Below, one piece after another: positions 15,693-23,187 of a stretch of 64,000 nt of DNA (position 1 is its first letter; the number at the start of each line of letters is the position of its first letter). This stretch comes from Burkholderiaceae bacterium (GTDB taxonomy: Bacteria; Pseudomonadota; Gammaproteobacteria; Burkholderiales; Burkholderiaceae_C). The DNA lies in the NCBI GenBank assembly GCA_023954035.1, contig JAMLIT010000019.1:1-64000 (forward strand). The letters are read 5' to 3'. The notes below the pieces were generated by a model that worked only from the letters and a program-made list of their open reading frames with translations, made no database searches and had not been told where the DNA came from. Made by a program: the position numbers and the translations under genes.

Positions 15693-18328
15693 CCGCCGCT
15701 AAGCTTTCCAACCCCGTTCCCGACGTCCTGGCACAGCACATCGCAGCGGCATGCGCACGGGTGGCGCCCACCTGGCCCCTGGACCAGTTCATCGCCGTCA
15801 ATCCCTACTGGGGCTGGGTGGGGCAGCCCATTGAAGTGGCTGCCAGCACGCTTGGCACACTGGCGGGAACGCGATTGACGATGCCCCGGAGCTGGTTTCA
15901 GGCCGAGTGGGCCGCGGGCCGGCTGACGCATCGGCATCTGAAGCAAGCAGCCGATTGCGCTGTGTCTGCGCAGGGCAGCGAAAGCGCTGACGACGGGGAA
16001 TCAGACGTCAAGCGGACCCTTCAGGTAGCTGCGCTGGTGAACGACCTGGTGCAAGCCTTGGAGCGGGCCGAGCCGCATCCGACAAATCCAGCTCGCTTGC
16101 CGTTGATCACCGACCTGCGCGACGCAGACGGCGCACCGAGGCCCGGCCTTTCGTGGAATGCGCTGGTCACCCACCAGGTCAGCCAGCACTGCGCGGCTTA
16201 CTTTGACGACCAGGGTTCTGCCTGGGGCCTGGAGCGGAGCCAGGGGCTGTATGGCAGCTGGCGCGAGCAACTGGCACACGACCATGGCCTGCCTTGGCAG
16301 CAAGGGCGCAAAGCCCTGCACGCGCGCCTTGCACAGTTGCCTGCCGAGCCGCGCGCCAGCATCGCCACTTCGCTGGCGGCGCTGGGTATCGCGCCGCAGG
16401 GCCAGCAGGCCTATCTCAGCGCGGTGTTGCTGTCGATCGGCGGCTGGGCGGCATGGTGCGCGTACCAGCGCTGGCAGGCGCGCCTGGCCGGGGGCGACGA
16501 CGAGCAGATTGAGCACCTGTTGGCGATTCGTCTTGCATGGGAATGGCTGCTGCACGGCGATGCAGAACTTGAGGCCGGCTCAGCGCCCTGGGCGGCTGCA
16601 TGGGTGCAAGCCGACGCTGCTGCCGAGGCGCTGGCAGCCGCCCAGCGCACCGACTGGTTGCTGCAGCACGCGCTTGAAATGGCCCAGCAGCAGGAGACCA
16701 TCGCCGGTTTGACTCGGCCAGCGCCTGTGGGCGCATTTGGTGGCGCCAGCACGCCGCAGTTTCAGGCCGTGTTCTGCATCGACGTGCGCTCGGAAGTGTT
16801 TCGGCGCGCGCTGGAGGCGGCCGCGCCTGGCGCGCAGACGCTGGGGTTCGCTGGGTTCTTCGGCCTGCCGATGGCCTACCAGCCGCTGGGAAGCGCGCTC
16901 TCACGGCCACAGCTTCCAGGGCTGCTTTCACCTACGTTGCAAGTCACGGAGTCGGTCAAGGCAAGCAGCCTGTTTGCATCGAATGGCACGACGCAAGGTC
17001 CCCACCTGGCCCAAGTGCTGGCAGCCAGGCGCAAGAATGCGCTGAACTGGCGTGCGCGCTGGGACGCCTTCTGCGCGGCACCGTCGTCGGCATTTAGTTT
17101 TGTCGAAAGTCTGGGCCTGCTGTACGGCGGCAAGTTGCTCAGCAGCAGTCTGGCGTCGGATGCCCTTGCGACGCGCTGGGAAGACACCGGCTTGCCCGCC
17201 GGTGCGGCGCAGCAGTTGCGTCCGAGCTTGCCCGAGGCGGAGGATGGAGTGCAGGCGGCTGGAGCGCTCGCACACGGCATTTTGAGCGCCATGGGGCTGG
17301 TGCGCAACTTTGCCCCGCTGGTGCTGATTGCCGGCCACGGCAGCCAGAGCGCCAACAATGCGCACGCCTCGGGGCTCGATTGCGGGGCCTGCGGCGGCCA
17401 AAGCGGCGAAGTCAACGCCCGCGTGCTGGCCGACCTGCTCAACCGGCCCGCCCTGCGCGCCGAGCTTGCGCTGCGTGGCATCGCCATCCCGGCGGAAACC
17501 CACTTCGTTCCTGGCCTGCACAACACGACGACCGACGATGTCGTGCTTTTTGACACCGACGCGGTGCCTGGGCGGCTCTCGAGCGCCCTGCTCGCGCTTC
17601 AGGAAGCCTTGGGCCGCGCTGGGGAGCGCGCGCGGGCCGAGCGCGCTGCCAGCCTGGGGCTGGGCGATCTGGTGGTGAAACCCGACGCGCTGTACCGGGC
17701 GGTGCGTGAACGCGCCAACGACTGGTCGCAGGTGCGCCCGGAATGGGGCTTGGCCAACAATGCCTCGTTCATCGTCGCTCCCCGCGCGCGCACGCGGCAC
17801 ATGAATCTGGGCGGCAGGAGCTTTTTGCACGACTACGACCATGCGCTGGACCCCGGGAACAAGGTGCTCACCCTCATCATGACCGCGCCCATGGTGGTCA
17901 CGAACTGGATCAACCTGCAGTACCACGCCTCCACGGTGGACAACCGGCGCTACGGCAGCGGGAACAAGCTGCTGCACAACGTGGTGGGCGGCCATATTGG
18001 GGTGTTCGAGGGCAACGGCGGAGATTTGCGCATTGGCCTGCCGCTGCAGTCTCTGCACGACGGCGAGCAGCTTCGCCACACGCCGCTTCGACTGAGCGTG
18101 TACATCGAAGCGCCGCGCGCGGCCATTGAGTCGGTGCTGTCTGAGCACGCCACCGTGCGCGACCTGGTGGACAACGGGTGGCTGCATCTGTTCTGTATCG
18201 ATGCCTTCACGGGGCGGGTGGCGCAGCGGTGGCGCGGGTGCTGGAGGGAGTCTGAGGCGCCGGTGGCTGAGCCGCACAGTCGTCCTCCAATCCCAGCAGC
18301 ATCAGAAACTGCGCCAGTGCCGGCGTGA
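15689..18328 (+). CDS. dabA: DabA, zinc-binding catalytic subunit of the DAB inorganic carbon transporter (DUF2309)
   Basis: An 879-residue peripheral membrane protein with a carbonic-anhydrase-like active site, thought to hydrate CO2 vectorially and trap bicarbonate. Cys363 and Asp365 (FCIDVRSE), His550 (AGHGSQS) and Cys565 (LDCGACGG) match the four residues known as the zinc ligands and catalytic Asp in the Halothiobacillus protein, with the same Cys-X-Asp spacing and 15-residue His-Cys spacing. The N-terminus has the family segment LDQFIAVNPYWGW. Its 3' end overlaps the convergent LysR gene by 122 bases; the last roughly 30 residues are Pro/Ala-rich and look like an added tail. Confidence 0.93.
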   Translation: MTAAKLSNPVPDVLAQHIAAACARVAPTWPLDQFIAVNPYWGWVGQPIEVAASTLGTLAGTRLTMPRSWFQAEWAAGRLTHRHLKQAADCAVSAQGSESADDGESDVKRTLQVAALVNDLVQALERAEPHPTNPARLPLITDLRDADGAPRPGLSWNALVTHQVSQHCAAYFDDQGSAWGLERSQGLYGSWREQLAHDHGLPWQQGRKALHARLAQLPAEPRASIATSLAALGIAPQGQQAYLSAVLLSIGGWAAWCAYQRWQARLAGGDDEQIEHLLAIRLAWEWLLHGDAELEAGSAPWAAAWVQADAAAEALAAAQRTDWLLQHALEMAQQQETIAGLTRPAPVGAFGGASTPQFQAVFCIDVRSEVFRRALEAAAPGAQTLGFAGFFGLPMAYQPLGSALSRPQLPGLLSPTLQVTESVKASSLFASNGTTQGPHLAQVLAARRKNALNWRARWDAFCAAPSSAFSFVESLGLLYGGKLLSSSLASDALATRWEDTGLPAGAAQQLRPSLPEAEDGVQAAGALAHGILSAMGLVRNFAPLVLIAGHGSQSANNAHASGLDCGACGGQSGEVNARVLADLLNRPALRAELALRGIAIPAETHFVPGLHNTTTDDVVLFDTDAVPGRLSSALLALQEALGRAGERARAERAASLGLGDLVVKPDALYRAVRERANDWSQVRPEWGLANNASFIVAPRARTRHMNLGGRSFLHDYDHALDPGNKVLTLIMTAPMVVTNWINLQYHASTVDNRRYGSGNKLLHNVVGGHIGVFEGNGGDLRIGLPLQSLHDGEQLRHTPLRLSVYIEAPRAAIESVLSEHATVRDLVDNGWLHLFCIDAFTGRVAQRWRGCWRESEAPVAEPHSRPPIPAASETAPVPA

Positions 18329-19190
18329 CCTGCTTGCCCCGCCGCAGCACGCAAAAGCACTGGCGCTGAATGGGCGGCAGCGGGGTGATCAGCTCCACCA
18401 GCCGCCCCTCGCGCAGAAAGTCCTGCACCACCCAGCGCGAGAGGCAGGCAATGCCCAGGCCGGCAGTGGCGGCCCGCTGGATGGCTTCCGAGCTGCCCAG
18501 TTCGATTACGCGGCGGTAGCTGTGCAGTTGGGGCAGGATGGCGGCGTCGCCGGTTTCGCGGGTGCCGGAGCCGGCCTCGCGCAGCAGCCAGACGGCGTTC
18601 TGCAGTTGCTCCAGGCTGGTGGGTCCGCTCGGGTCCAGCCCTTGCGCGCCGCCGGGCGCGGCGACCAGTACCAGTTCGTCGTGCAGCCAGGGGCGCGCCA
18701 GCAGTTGCGGGTGGTGGCAGTGGCCTTCGACCAGGCCGATGTCGAGCGCAAAGTCGGCCACTTGCGCGCAGATGTCTTCGGTGTTGCCAATGGCTACGCT
18801 GGACTGCCAGTGAGGCGCAGTCGCCGGGCTGCTGCCAAAGAACCGGGCCAGCAGGGCGGGCAGCACGTGGTTGCCCAGGGTGGTGCTGGCGCCAATGCGC
18901 AGCGACTGGAGCTGCTGGTCGGCATCGCGCGCCATGCGCTCGATGTCGGAGGCGTCTTCCAACATGCGCAGCGCGCGCGGCAGCAGGGCGCGGCCGTTGT
19001 CGTTGAGCAGCAGGCGCCGGCCGGCGCGGTCAAAGAGCTGCAGCGAGAGCATGCGTTCGAGCTCGTTCACCGCTGCACTGGTGGCAGATTGCGAGAGCGC
19101 GATGGCCTCGCTCGCGGCGCTGGTGCTGCCGCTTTGGGCGACGGCGACAAAGATTTGCAGCTGGCGCAGGCTCAGACGCAGTAGGTCCAT
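18207..19190 (-). CDS. LysR family regulator beside a YeiH transporter (YeiE-like)
   Basis: A 327-residue LysR protein: winged helix in RLSLRQLQIFVAVAQSGSTSAASEAIALSQSA at residues 5-36, then the effector domain with an ILPQLHSYRRVIELGSSEAI segment. Members next to yeiH are usually YeiE-like regulators of that gene. The last about 25 residues (Pro/Thr/Ala-rich after LGLEDDC) extend past the normal domain end and lie antisense to the dabA 3' end. Function by analogy only. Confidence 0.85.
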   Translation of the reverse strand: MDLLRLSLRQLQIFVAVAQSGSTSAASEAIALSQSATSAAVNELERMLSLQLFDRAGRRLLLNDNGRALLPRALRMLEDASDIERMARDADQQLQSLRIGASTTLGNHVLPALLARFFGSSPATAPHWQSSVAIGNTEDICAQVADFALDIGLVEGHCHHPQLLARPWLHDELVLVAAPGGAQGLDPSGPTSLEQLQNAVWLLREAGSGTRETGDAAILPQLHSYRRVIELGSSEAIQRAATAGLGIACLSRWVVQDFLREGRLVELITPLPPIQRQCFCVLRRGKQVTPALAQFLMLLGLEDDCAAQPPAPQTPSSTRATAAPPAP

Positions 19191-19201
19191 AGGGGCGTAT
19201 T

Positions 19202-19216
19202 ACCTGGTTATCAGGT
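19202..19216. promoter_or_regulatory. Possible LysR operator between the regulator and yeiH
   Basis: A perfect 5-base inverted repeat ACCTG-GTTAT-CAGGT lies in the 83-base divergent gap. It is in the right place to be the operator of the adjacent LysR protein for its own gene and yeiH. Confidence 0.45.
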
Positions 19217-19273
19217 CAAGCATACGCAAACAAGCTGTTGGACGGGTCAGAACTTCAAGATCAGACTGCATCC

Positions 19274-20413
19274 ATGGCCCATCTCACTGAATCCCGCTTA
19301 CTTTCCGGCGCTCACTGGAGTGCTTCGGCCCGCTCGCTGCAGGGCACCGATTTGCGTGGCCATGCCCTGCGCCTGCTGCCCGGTCTGTGCCTGAGTGCGG
19401 CCTTGGCGGCTGCCGCGATGGCGCTTGGCCGCATCGACTGGCTGGCGGCCCATGGATTGAGCGCGCTGACGCTGGCGATCGTGTTGGGCATGCTGGTGGG
19501 CAATATGGTTTTTCCCCGCTTTGCCGCAGCCAGCGGGCCGGGGGTGCAGGCGTCCAAACAGCAACTGCTGCGCCTGGGCATCGTGCTGTATGGCTTGCGG
19601 CTGACGACGCAGGACATCGGCCAGTTGGGGTGGGCGGGCGTGGTGGTGGATGCGCTGGTGCTGTGTTCCACCTTTGGTCTGGCGTGCTGGATCGGCGTGC
19701 GCTGGCTGGGGTTGGAGCGGGAGAGCGCGATGCTGATTGGCGCCGGCAGTTCGATCTGCGGCGCCGCCGCCGTGCTGGCGACCGAGCCCGTGGTGAAGGC
19801 GCGGGTCGAGCAGGTGACCGTGGCCGTGGCAACAGTCGTGGTGTTTGGCACGCTGTCGATCTTTCTCTACCCTGCGCTGTTCCAGCTGAACCAGGCATGG
19901 GGCGTGATTCCTGGCGGGGCCAAGGGCTTTGGCCAGTACGCCGGCTCCACCATCCACGAGGTGGCGCAGGTGGTGGCTGCGGCGCAGTCCATCGGGCCTG
20001 AGGCGGCCGACACCGCGGTGATCGCCAAGATGGTGCGGGTGATGATGCTGGCGCCGTTTCTGTTGCTGCTCTCGGGCTGGATGGCGCGCGCTGCCGGTGG
20101 CCGCGCTGCAAAGGGGGCAGGCGGCGCGGTGGCTGGCAAAGGCAAGATCACGGTGCCCTGGTTTGCCTTCGGTTTTCTGGCGGTGGTGCTGCTCAACTCG
20201 CAGCAATGGCTGCCTGCGCCTTTTGTCCACCTTGTCACCGAAATCGACACCGCTTTGCTGGCCATGGCCATGGCCGCGCTGGGCCTGTCCACACACTTTG
20301 GCGCCATTCGCAAGGCCGGTGCCAAGCCGCTGCTGCTGGCGCTGATTCTGTTTGGCTGGCTGCTGGCGGGCGGCGCCTTGATCAACCACTGGGTGCCGGT
20401 GGTGTTGGGCTAG
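19274..20413 (+). CDS. yeiH: YeiH family (UPF0324) membrane transporter, putative sulfate exporter family
   Basis: A 379-residue protein with about ten membrane segments. The family signature LTLAIVLGMLVGN, the SKQQLLRLGIVLYGLRLT helix, and the double GAGSSICGAAAV / GQYAGSTIHEVAQVVAA motifs identify the UPF0324/YeiH group; substrates are not firmly established. The start is the ATG at MAHLTES, with no strong ribosome binding site. The TAG stop codon is the first three bases of a MITE-like element. Confidence 0.88.
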   Translation: MAHLTESRLLSGAHWSASARSLQGTDLRGHALRLLPGLCLSAALAAAAMALGRIDWLAAHGLSALTLAIVLGMLVGNMVFPRFAAASGPGVQASKQQLLRLGIVLYGLRLTTQDIGQLGWAGVVVDALVLCSTFGLACWIGVRWLGLERESAMLIGAGSSICGAAAVLATEPVVKARVEQVTVAVATVVVFGTLSIFLYPALFQLNQAWGVIPGGAKGFGQYAGSTIHEVAQVVAAAQSIGPEAADTAVIAKMVRVMMLAPFLLLLSGWMARAAGGRAAKGAGGAVAGKGKITVPWFAFGFLAVVLLNSQQWLPAPFVHLVTEIDTALLAMAMAALGLSTHFGAIRKAGAKPLLLALILFGWLLAGGALINHWVPVVLG

Positions 20414-20577
20414 GAGCCTGTCGGAGTTGGGGCGTCGAAAGCGAAAATGGGCCCCAGCGAGGCCAGTTTTTGCTGGATTTGCAGGCCCATAGTAGGGCTA
20501 TGGGCCAAAAAGACGGTGGAAAATGGACCGCTGCGGCCCATTTGCAGCCGACGATTCCCAGGTCCGACAGGCTCCTA
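20411..20577. mobile_element. MITE-like element with 15-bp terminal inverted repeats
   Basis: A 167-base non-coding unit bounded by perfect terminal repeats TAGGAGCCTGTCGGA and TCCGACAGGCTCCTA, with partial symmetry continuing about 12 bases inward. Internally there is a hairpin GGCCCATAG/CTATGGGCC around 20489-20511. It has no transposase. Both flanks read CTAG at the junction, a possible short target duplication. It fills the whole gap between two convergent genes and its ends supply both stop codons. Confidence 0.8.
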
Positions 20578-20829
20578 GGGACAGGTCAGCACTTCCAGCC
20601 GCATGAGAAACGCCATCGCATGCGTGCGGTCGCTGCCGCACATTGGGGGCTCGGCTTGCAGGCTGGCGCAGACGGCAGGGCGCTCAGGATGGCCAAAAAT
20701 CAGGCAGCGCTGGTCGCTGCCCAGTTGCACGCAGGGCAGGCCAGCCGGCTTGCCCTGCGGCATGCCGGGGATGGCACTGGAGATCGATGGGGCGGTGCAA
20801 CAGGCGCCGCAGCCGGGGCGACAATCCAT
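20575..20829 (-). CDS. YkgJ family cysteine cluster protein
   Basis: An 84-residue cytoplasmic protein beginning [11 protein letters not shown], with further Cys residues at GLPCVQL, QRCLIFG, AVCASL, MCGSD and LTCP. This CxxxCxxCC start is the zinc- or iron-sulfur-cluster-like motif of the YkgJ family, whose role is unknown. Length is normal for the short members. The TAG stop lies in the right end of the MITE-like element. A dispersed repeat (copy C) separates it from the next gene upstream. Confidence 0.82.
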   Translation of the reverse strand: MDCRPGCGACCTAPSISSAIPGMPQGKPAGLPCVQLGSDQRCLIFGHPERPAVCASLQAEPPMCGSDRTHAMAFLMRLEVLTCP

Positions 20830-20842
20830 GGGCTTATCCGCC

Positions 20843-20905
20843 TATGATTTTGATAGCTGCTGGCGCTTGTACAGCAAGCGCCAGAGGCTCATTTTGCTTA
20901 AATTT
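20843..20905. repeat. Dispersed TAGCT/GCGCTTAT repeat, copy C
   Basis: The best-preserved hairpin of the family: TTTTGATAGCTGC, then TGGCGCTTGT-ACAGCAAGCGCCA, then GAGGCTCATTTTGC. It lies two bases beyond the stop codon of the FMN reductase, so its transcript could form a 3' stem-loop for that gene. Confidence 0.85.
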
Positions 20906-20906
20906 C

Positions 20907-21515
20907 TCAGCGTGGTTCGGTGTGCAGCCGCTGCGTTGCCCACAGCACCTGATCGACCACGCCTTGCACGCCCGCCCGCTGCTCTGCTTGTGTCAGCGCG
21001 CCGTCCGCGTCGAAGGCGCTGGCCGCTCCGGCCAGCGCGTAGGCGCGCGGCGCCAGCCAGCATTCGAGCAGGAGCAGCAACGGCGCCAAATGGCTTTGCG
21101 AGCGCAGGCCGCCCAGGCGCCCATTGGACGCGCTGAGCAGGCCCACCACCTTGCCGCGAAAGGGCTTGACGCCGTCCTGCCATTCGGAGTCTGCCGCCAC
21201 GGGGCTCGACGCCCAGTCGATGGTGTTCTTCAGCAGCGCGGTGTAGCTGCCGTTGTATTCGGGCGAGCAGATGATCCAGCCTGGGTGCTCCCACATCAGC
21301 CGCTTGAGGCGCAGCACGTCGGGCGGTGTGCCGCGCGCTTCGAGGTCGGCGTTGTACATGGGGATGTCGAGGTCGGCCAGTTCCAGTAGCGTGACCTCGG
21401 CACCGGCAGCGCGGGCCATGCCCGCAGCTTGCTTTGCCAGGCGCCGGTTGAACGATTGTTGGCGGGTACTGCCCGCGAAGACCAAGAGGGAGGGCGATGA
21501 TGAGGTGCTAGGCAT
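20907..21515 (-). CDS. NAD(P)H-dependent FMN reductase family protein
   Basis: A 202-residue flavodoxin-like protein. The FMN phosphate loop is FAGSTRQQSFNRRLA at residues 13-27, and the family PEYNGSYTALLKNTIDWAS motif covers the flavin ring. Members reduce FMN, quinones, azo dyes or chromate with NAD(P)H. The physiological substrate is not predictable. It is divergent from the SGNH hydrolase gene and upstream of the cysteine-cluster gene on the same strand. Confidence 0.88.
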   Translation of the reverse strand: MPSTSSSPSLLVFAGSTRQQSFNRRLAKQAAGMARAAGAEVTLLELADLDIPMYNADLEARGTPPDVLRLKRLMWEHPGWIICSPEYNGSYTALLKNTIDWASSPVAADSEWQDGVKPFRGKVVGLLSASNGRLGGLRSQSHLAPLLLLLECWLAPRAYALAGAASAFDADGALTQAEQRAGVQGVVDQVLWATQRLHTEPR

Positions 21516-21635
21516 GGTTGGGATTGAAGCACAGGAGTGCGGCAGGATTCCTGCGCAGCTGCGCAGCTACATTGTGGTGAGCCTGGGATAAGCCCATAGA
21601 CTTGTGCACAAGTACATGTTGAGTAGGACCAAGCA

Positions 21636-22919
21636 ATGCAGTCTATGGGAATCCGGATGCAGACCAATCGCCGTCTGTTTCTGTCGACACTGGGTGTATG
21701 CGCTGCATCCGGTTTGGTCGGCTGTGGGGGTGGTTCCAGCGAAACGCCGCCGGTCTACGAGGCCAAACCGATCGGAACATGGATGGGGGTGTTGAGTGAC
21801 CTTCAAGAGGACCTTCGCTTCCTGGATATCGCGCCGCCTTTCAGCTCAAGCTTCCAGGACCAGACGCTTCGGCAAGTTGCACATCTGTCCTTGGGCGCAG
21901 ACCAGCTGCGCATCCAATTCGGCAATCTGTACGGAAAGGCGCCACTGCCGCTTGCAAGGGTTCGAGCGGCGCTGAGCACTGGAGGCGGAACGGTGGATAA
22001 GGCGACGGATGTGGCCGTGACGTTTCAAGGCGCAGATTCAGTGTCCATCCCTGCGGGGGGTGAAGTCTGGAGCGACATAGTAAGTCTTCAGGTGCCTGAC
22101 GGCGGGAACGTGGCAGTCAGTGTGTACGTGAAAGAAACTGCCGATTCCACCACGGCACACCGATTTGCGAATGCCACCCAGTACGTGGCTTCAGGTGATT
22201 TGACCAGCGCTTCCGCCATGCCGTCATCCCCCGCGAATCAACTGGCCGCTTCGTATTGGATGAGCGCGATCGATGTGTACAGGAAGTCGTCCGCTCGTGT
22301 TGTCGTGGCTTTCGGGGATTCTTTGACGGAAGGCAAGGGCTCTACGACCGATGCCAACCAGAGATATCCTGACCTGCTGTCCTCGCGTTTGCAGAAGGCA
22401 GGCGGCAGCGCTTCAGTCTCTGTGGTCAATGCGGGCTTGGGCGGCAATCGTTGGTTGCATGACCGGTTGGGCTTGAATGGAGTCGAGCGCTTTCGCCGCG
22501 ATGTGCTCGGCGTGTCGGGAGTGACCCATGCGATTTTGCAATTGGGAATCAACGACATCGGTTTCCAGCTGGATTGGACACCCAATGAGAGAGCGACGGC
22601 AAAAGAGCTGATTGCAAGCATGAGCCAGGCCGTTGCGGCAGCAAAGTCCAGGGGGATTCACGTGTTTCTCGCGACCTTGACGCCGTTCAAAGGTTATGTG
22701 TATTTTTCCGATTCTGGGGAGAAGATGCGACAAGAAGTGAATGCCTGGATTCGCGCCAACACCGAAGCCTCGGGTGTGTTTGACTTCGATGCTGCGGTGC
22801 GAGATCCGGCCGATCCCTCGCGCATCTTCGCCCCCTATCGAGACGCAGACCATCTTCACCTTAACGACCTGGGCTATTTGAGGCTGGCAGAGAGCGTTGA
22901 TCTCGATAAATTTCGGTAG
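21636..22919 (+). CDS. SGNH/GDSL hydrolase lipoprotein
   Basis: A 427-residue secreted esterase-type protein. The N-terminus has a twin-arginine-like NRRLFLST followed by a lipobox LVGC (Cys30), then a Gly-rich linker, suggesting export and lipid anchoring. An N-terminal beta domain precedes the catalytic domain, with Ser229 in FGDSLTEG, the oxyanion Asn in LGINDIG, and Asp405/His408 in DADHLH. The start has AGGA 7 bases upstream; MQTNRR at 21657 is an alternative. Base composition and codon choice are visibly less GC-rich than its neighbours, which suggests acquisition by transfer. Substrate unknown; polysaccharide deacetylation is one option. Confidence 0.85.
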   Translation: MQSMGIRMQTNRRLFLSTLGVCAASGLVGCGGGSSETPPVYEAKPIGTWMGVLSDLQEDLRFLDIAPPFSSSFQDQTLRQVAHLSLGADQLRIQFGNLYGKAPLPLARVRAALSTGGGTVDKATDVAVTFQGADSVSIPAGGEVWSDIVSLQVPDGGNVAVSVYVKETADSTTAHRFANATQYVASGDLTSASAMPSSPANQLAASYWMSAIDVYRKSSARVVVAFGDSLTEGKGSTTDANQRYPDLLSSRLQKAGGSASVSVVNAGLGGNRWLHDRLGLNGVERFRRDVLGVSGVTHAILQLGINDIGFQLDWTPNERATAKELIASMSQAVAAAKSRGIHVFLATLTPFKGYVYFSDSGEKMRQEVNAWIRANTEASGVFDFDAAVRDPADPSRIFAPYRDADHLHLNDLGYLRLAESVDLDKFR

Positions 22920-22942
22920 ATCGGCGCCAGCCCACTGCGTTT

Positions 22943-22958
22943 GGTTCCACGTGAAACA
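22943..22958. promoter_or_regulatory. parS: parS-like centromere site 1
   Basis: GGTTCCACGTGAAACA differs at two positions from the chromosomal parS consensus TGTTTCACGTGAAACA. It lies in the 268-base gap before mnmG. The rest of that gap holds no other clear feature. ParB, encoded about 4.4 kb downstream, would nucleate here. Confidence 0.85.
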
Positions 22959-23187
22959 TTGCGGGTTGGCGTGGCGTGCCTGCTATCGACCAACCGGTTT
23001 GGAGAAGGCCAAGGGGGAGGAAATAAATCTTGCCTGCGCAAAGTGGGAAAATTGCCGCCTGCTTGCTGATGCGCCGGGTGCAAGTGACATAGGCGTTTGA
23101 GGGGCAGGGCCGGTCTGCGGTGCCTTTGGGCGCCACTGTGTGAACCGGGTTGTTTATTTTTGCCCCCGGGTCCCGGAGTGTGTTTCC

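Noticed and set aside
20411..20577. The 15-bp inverted repeats as a simple intrinsic terminator
   Set aside because: The arms are 167 bases apart with no T run, and the unit has the layout of a small transposable element; a termination role may be secondary.
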